Assembly (NCBI GenBank): GCA_013288015.1
Contig: JABDCR010000010.1
Location: forward strand, 20,437-66,566
Direction: 5' to 3'
Source: Bacteroidota bacterium
Lineage (GTDB): Bacteria > Bacteroidota > Bacteroidia > B-17B0 > Aurantibacillaceae
DNA length: 46,130 bases
Shown here: positions 44,535-46,130 of the stretch, piece after piece
Position numbering within the stretch: the first letter of the stretch is position 1
How the letters are laid out: each line of letters starts with the position of its first letter
Program-made: the position numbers and the translations under genes
The notes under the pieces: model-generated
What the model was told of the DNA's origin: nothing
Seen by the model: only the letters and a program-made list of their open reading frames with translations
Database searches by the model: none

Positions 44535-45017
44535 TTGTAACAAAAATGACCTCTGGGACGTAGTATAGTAATATAGAATGTTCCCAGATGGAAAAACCTG
44601 TCTATACATATGATTTCTTAATGCTTAGCGGTTATGCAAACCGTTAGTAGTAATACCATTTTTCTTTCTATCCAATAAATTGTAAATCAAATTTCTTACC
44701 GGTAGAAAAAATTAACCCAGAGATGGGTTTTTCGCGTTTGCGTATAAATTAAAAACAATATCAATGAATAAAAAAATCAGACCGCCGCCACATAAAATAA
44801 AAAAAGAATGTAAAGAGTAACACTTCCAGGCGTACCTCTACATTCTTTTTGAATATCCTTTATAACCGGCCTCTGCCTATTAATGCTCATTGTAAAATGA
44901 GTTACTGGATATTTTTTGCCTAAACATTTGTAATGTCCGGCTTTCTGTTTCAACGAAAAAAAGCTTGAAATGTTACATCAAAAATCAAATAAATTTTAAA
45001 CACTTAAAACAATAAAA
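44535..45017. other. Structured intergenic stretch (483 nt)
   Basis: No plausible coding gene. It holds several inverted repeats: TCTGGGA/TCCCAGA (44552-44558 with 44582-44588), CGGTT/AACCG (44629-44633 with 44639-44643), AACCC/GGGTT followed by Ts (44714-44729) and a 12-bp perfect pair around 44801-44850. This may be a terminator region, a small RNA or a decayed element. Confidence 0.5.
44801..44850. other. Long hairpin (12-bp stem), possible terminator or small RNA
   Basis: AAAAAGAATGTA pairs perfectly with TACATTCTTTTT across a 26-nt loop in which GAG/CTC can add further pairs past an AA bulge. On the plus strand the 3' arm ends in a T run. Symmetric A/T tails would let it terminate from both sides. 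Confidence 0.5.
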
Positions 45018-45491
45018 ATGAAAACAAATAATTTATATATCAAACGCTTATTAAACCTAGTGACATCGCTTCAAATCCTTGAGATAAATAATCAAAGGTC
45101 AATTAAACAATATAAGGCAGAAGAAAAAAATGGAGTTTATATTTTTTCTTACGTATTTGATTTAATAGAAACCAAATTGAAAGATAAAGCAAACGGAATT
45201 TCCGGCTTATATCTTTTAGCTGTCCACTATAAATTGACGATGGATGAAGTCATGCATCTTTTTTCAATAGGCTATCATGAAGCATATCTAGGAAGCTATC
45301 CACTCACTAAAAAATCGACCCCCATGCAATTGTCTGAACATATTGCTGAATTCGTGAAAATAAAAGAAGAACTATACGAACGGGTGCAAGTTTGGAAAAT
45401 AAGTAGAAAAGAAAGGCATTATATAAAACACCTAAATCAGTCATCGAAGTTTCCGACTGTACCTGTTTTAGAATTAACCAAAACTGCTTAG
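45018..45491 (+). CDS. Orphan helical hypothetical protein
   Basis: 157 aa, no family recognised. Mostly helical by composition (YIKRLLNLVTSLQILEINNQ, MDEVMHLFSIGYHEAYLGSY, AEFVKIKEELYERVQVWKISR), soluble, Lys/Glu-rich. It precedes a second orphan gene after a single base, so the two likely form an operon. Confidence 0.6.
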   Translation: MKTNNLYIKRLLNLVTSLQILEINNQRSIKQYKAEEKNGVYIFSYVFDLIETKLKDKANGISGLYLLAVHYKLTMDEVMHLFSIGYHEAYLGSYPLTKKSTPMQLSEHIAEFVKIKEELYERVQVWKISRKERHYIKHLNQSSKFPTVPVLELTKTA

Positions 45492-45492
45492 C

Positions 45493-45996
45493 ATGAAGAA
45501 AAAGATACTTGATGTTACAGATGTTCAATGGCAGCGACTTGTTTTATTCGCAGAGCATTTGCAAACTTGCCATTCTAAGAATTACAGAGATATTATGCAA
45601 TACTATTGTACTGATTGCAAGGCACCTTGGATGTTACGAGATGATAGAACAGTTTCTTTTTTTGCATTCCCTTTTCTTTATATTGAAATGGCAAATGTAT
45701 TTAACGAATGGGAATATTTATCCGAATTCGGCTTGGTGGTGTTCTTACCTGAAATTCCAATTGATTTAGGCGAGAGTATAAAAAAATTCTTCTTTGGCAC
45801 AAGCTCGAATAATAACCGACTCTATTTGAATTGTTATGTACCTTATACGCAATCGAAACATCTAGGTGGTGTCCAGCTATCTAGATTCAGTACACCACGG
45901 GACGTGAGTCGAAATATTATATCTCTCCTTAATTTATCGTACCCGAATTGGTCAATGCGTACTGTTTTGGTTGAAAAATGTCGAACTAAGGTGTAA
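45493..45996 (+). CDS. Orphan hypothetical protein, partner of the preceding gene
   Basis: 167 aa, no family recognised. It has Cys-rich QYYCTDCKAPW and HLQTCHSK near the N-terminus that might bind a metal, then FFAFPFLYIEMANVFNEW and SRFSTPRDVSRNII. No signal peptide. Its ATG follows the upstream TAG by 1 nt, so translation is probably coupled. Could be part of a larger unit running beyond the window. Confidence 0.6.
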   Translation: MKKKILDVTDVQWQRLVLFAEHLQTCHSKNYRDIMQYYCTDCKAPWMLRDDRTVSFFAFPFLYIEMANVFNEWEYLSEFGLVVFLPEIPIDLGESIKKFFFGTSSNNNRLYLNCYVPYTQSKHLGGVQLSRFSTPRDVSRNIISLLNLSYPNWSMRTVLVEKCRTKV

Positions 45997-46041
45997 TACC
46001 GTTGTTGTTAAAATCGTATAGTACAGAATAGAAATAAAAAC

Positions 46042-46130
46042 TTGAAAGAAAAGAAGTCAGATATAAATATATTGCCGTTGAAAGCGACAAGGTCTAATAA
46101 GGATTTATTTCCTTATGGCGGTGTTATTCC
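46042..46130 (+). CDS. Possible partial CDS at right edge
   Basis: From the TTG at 46042 a frame stays open to the window end: LKEKKSDINILPLKATRSNK, then DLFPYGGVIP. No ATG in frame is visible after the stop at 46009-46011, so the start is uncertain. It lies 45 nt after the previous gene. Too short to classify. Confidence 0.3.
   Translation, partial: MKEKKSDINILPLKATRSNKDLFPYGGVI

Noticed and set aside
1-46130. CRISPR array, tRNA/rRNA genes, insertion sequences
   Set aside because: No regularly spaced repeats, no cloverleaf or rRNA signatures, and no transposase or integrase frame were recognised on either strand.

Overview
The window is AT-rich chromosomal DNA from a member of the Bacteroidota, most likely in or near the Flavobacteriia, Sphingobacteriia or Chitinophagia. 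Evidence for this: several secreted proteins end in type IX secretion (T9SS) sorting domains (792-aa, 439-aa and 216-aa proteins); recognisable promoters carry the Bacteroidota -7 box TAnnTTTG rather than a sigma70 -10; Shine-Dalgarno sequences are mostly absent; and the FadL/SGNH-lipoprotein pair and the YfhO-type membrane protein are common in the phylum. No tRNA, rRNA, CRISPR array, insertion sequence or recombinase was seen.

Layout. 1-410: 5' part of hutH (minus), cut by the window edge. 578-3013: YfhO-family GT-C-like membrane protein, meeting tail to tail an eight-gene minus-strand sugar operon (10294 down to 3016). That operon encodes WbpB/WbpD/WbpE-like enzymes for a 2,3-diamino-2,3-dideoxy-uronic acid sugar, a PglD/NeuD-like acyltransferase, two further DegT aminotransferases, a DPM1/CsbB-like glycosyltransferase and an SDR epimerase. 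10414-12792: T9SS cargo with LamG, PKD-like and CHU_C domains. 12885-14886: a YdeI-like protein and pyrR-pyrB.

15005-28420 is a coherent lipid-utilisation block on the minus strand. fadD (acyl-CoA ligase) is followed by a tightly packed series: marR, fadN-type HAD/ECH, thiolase, acyl-CoA dehydrogenase, a hotdog thioesterase fused to an acyl-CoA-binding protein domain, DUF4442, DUF2147, a FadL-like porin, an SGNH lipoprotein and a T9SS-exported esterase, ending in a clear intrinsic terminator. The same 14-bp palindrome, TTATGCACGCATAA (or its complement), occurs only in front of marR and in the divergent fadD/nitronate-monooxygenase spacer, so a local MarR regulon is strongly suggested. 29601-35732 is housekeeping: alaS, an ABM-domain protein, SAM hydrolase (DUF62), phoH, purC and a small unknown gene.

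36022-42586 looks like an accessory, probably anti-phage, island. A protein with two GHKL ATPase modules (a MORC/Hsp90-type N-terminus plus a histidine-kinase C-terminus) is followed with 4-nt, 2-nt and ATGA junctions by a receiver-like response regulator with an unknown output domain, an unrecognised 253-aa protein and a gamma-class N6-adenine DNA methyltransferase without a visible nuclease. An XRE regulator lies just upstream. This is the best candidate in the window for an undescribed system: phosphorelay signalling wired to a MORC-like ATPase and DNA methylation.

42724-46130 carries lineage-specific genes: a small T9SS protein, a collagen-like lipoprotein, an orphan 170-aa protein, a 483-nt structured intergenic stretch, a two-gene orphan operon and a possible partial ORF at the right edge.
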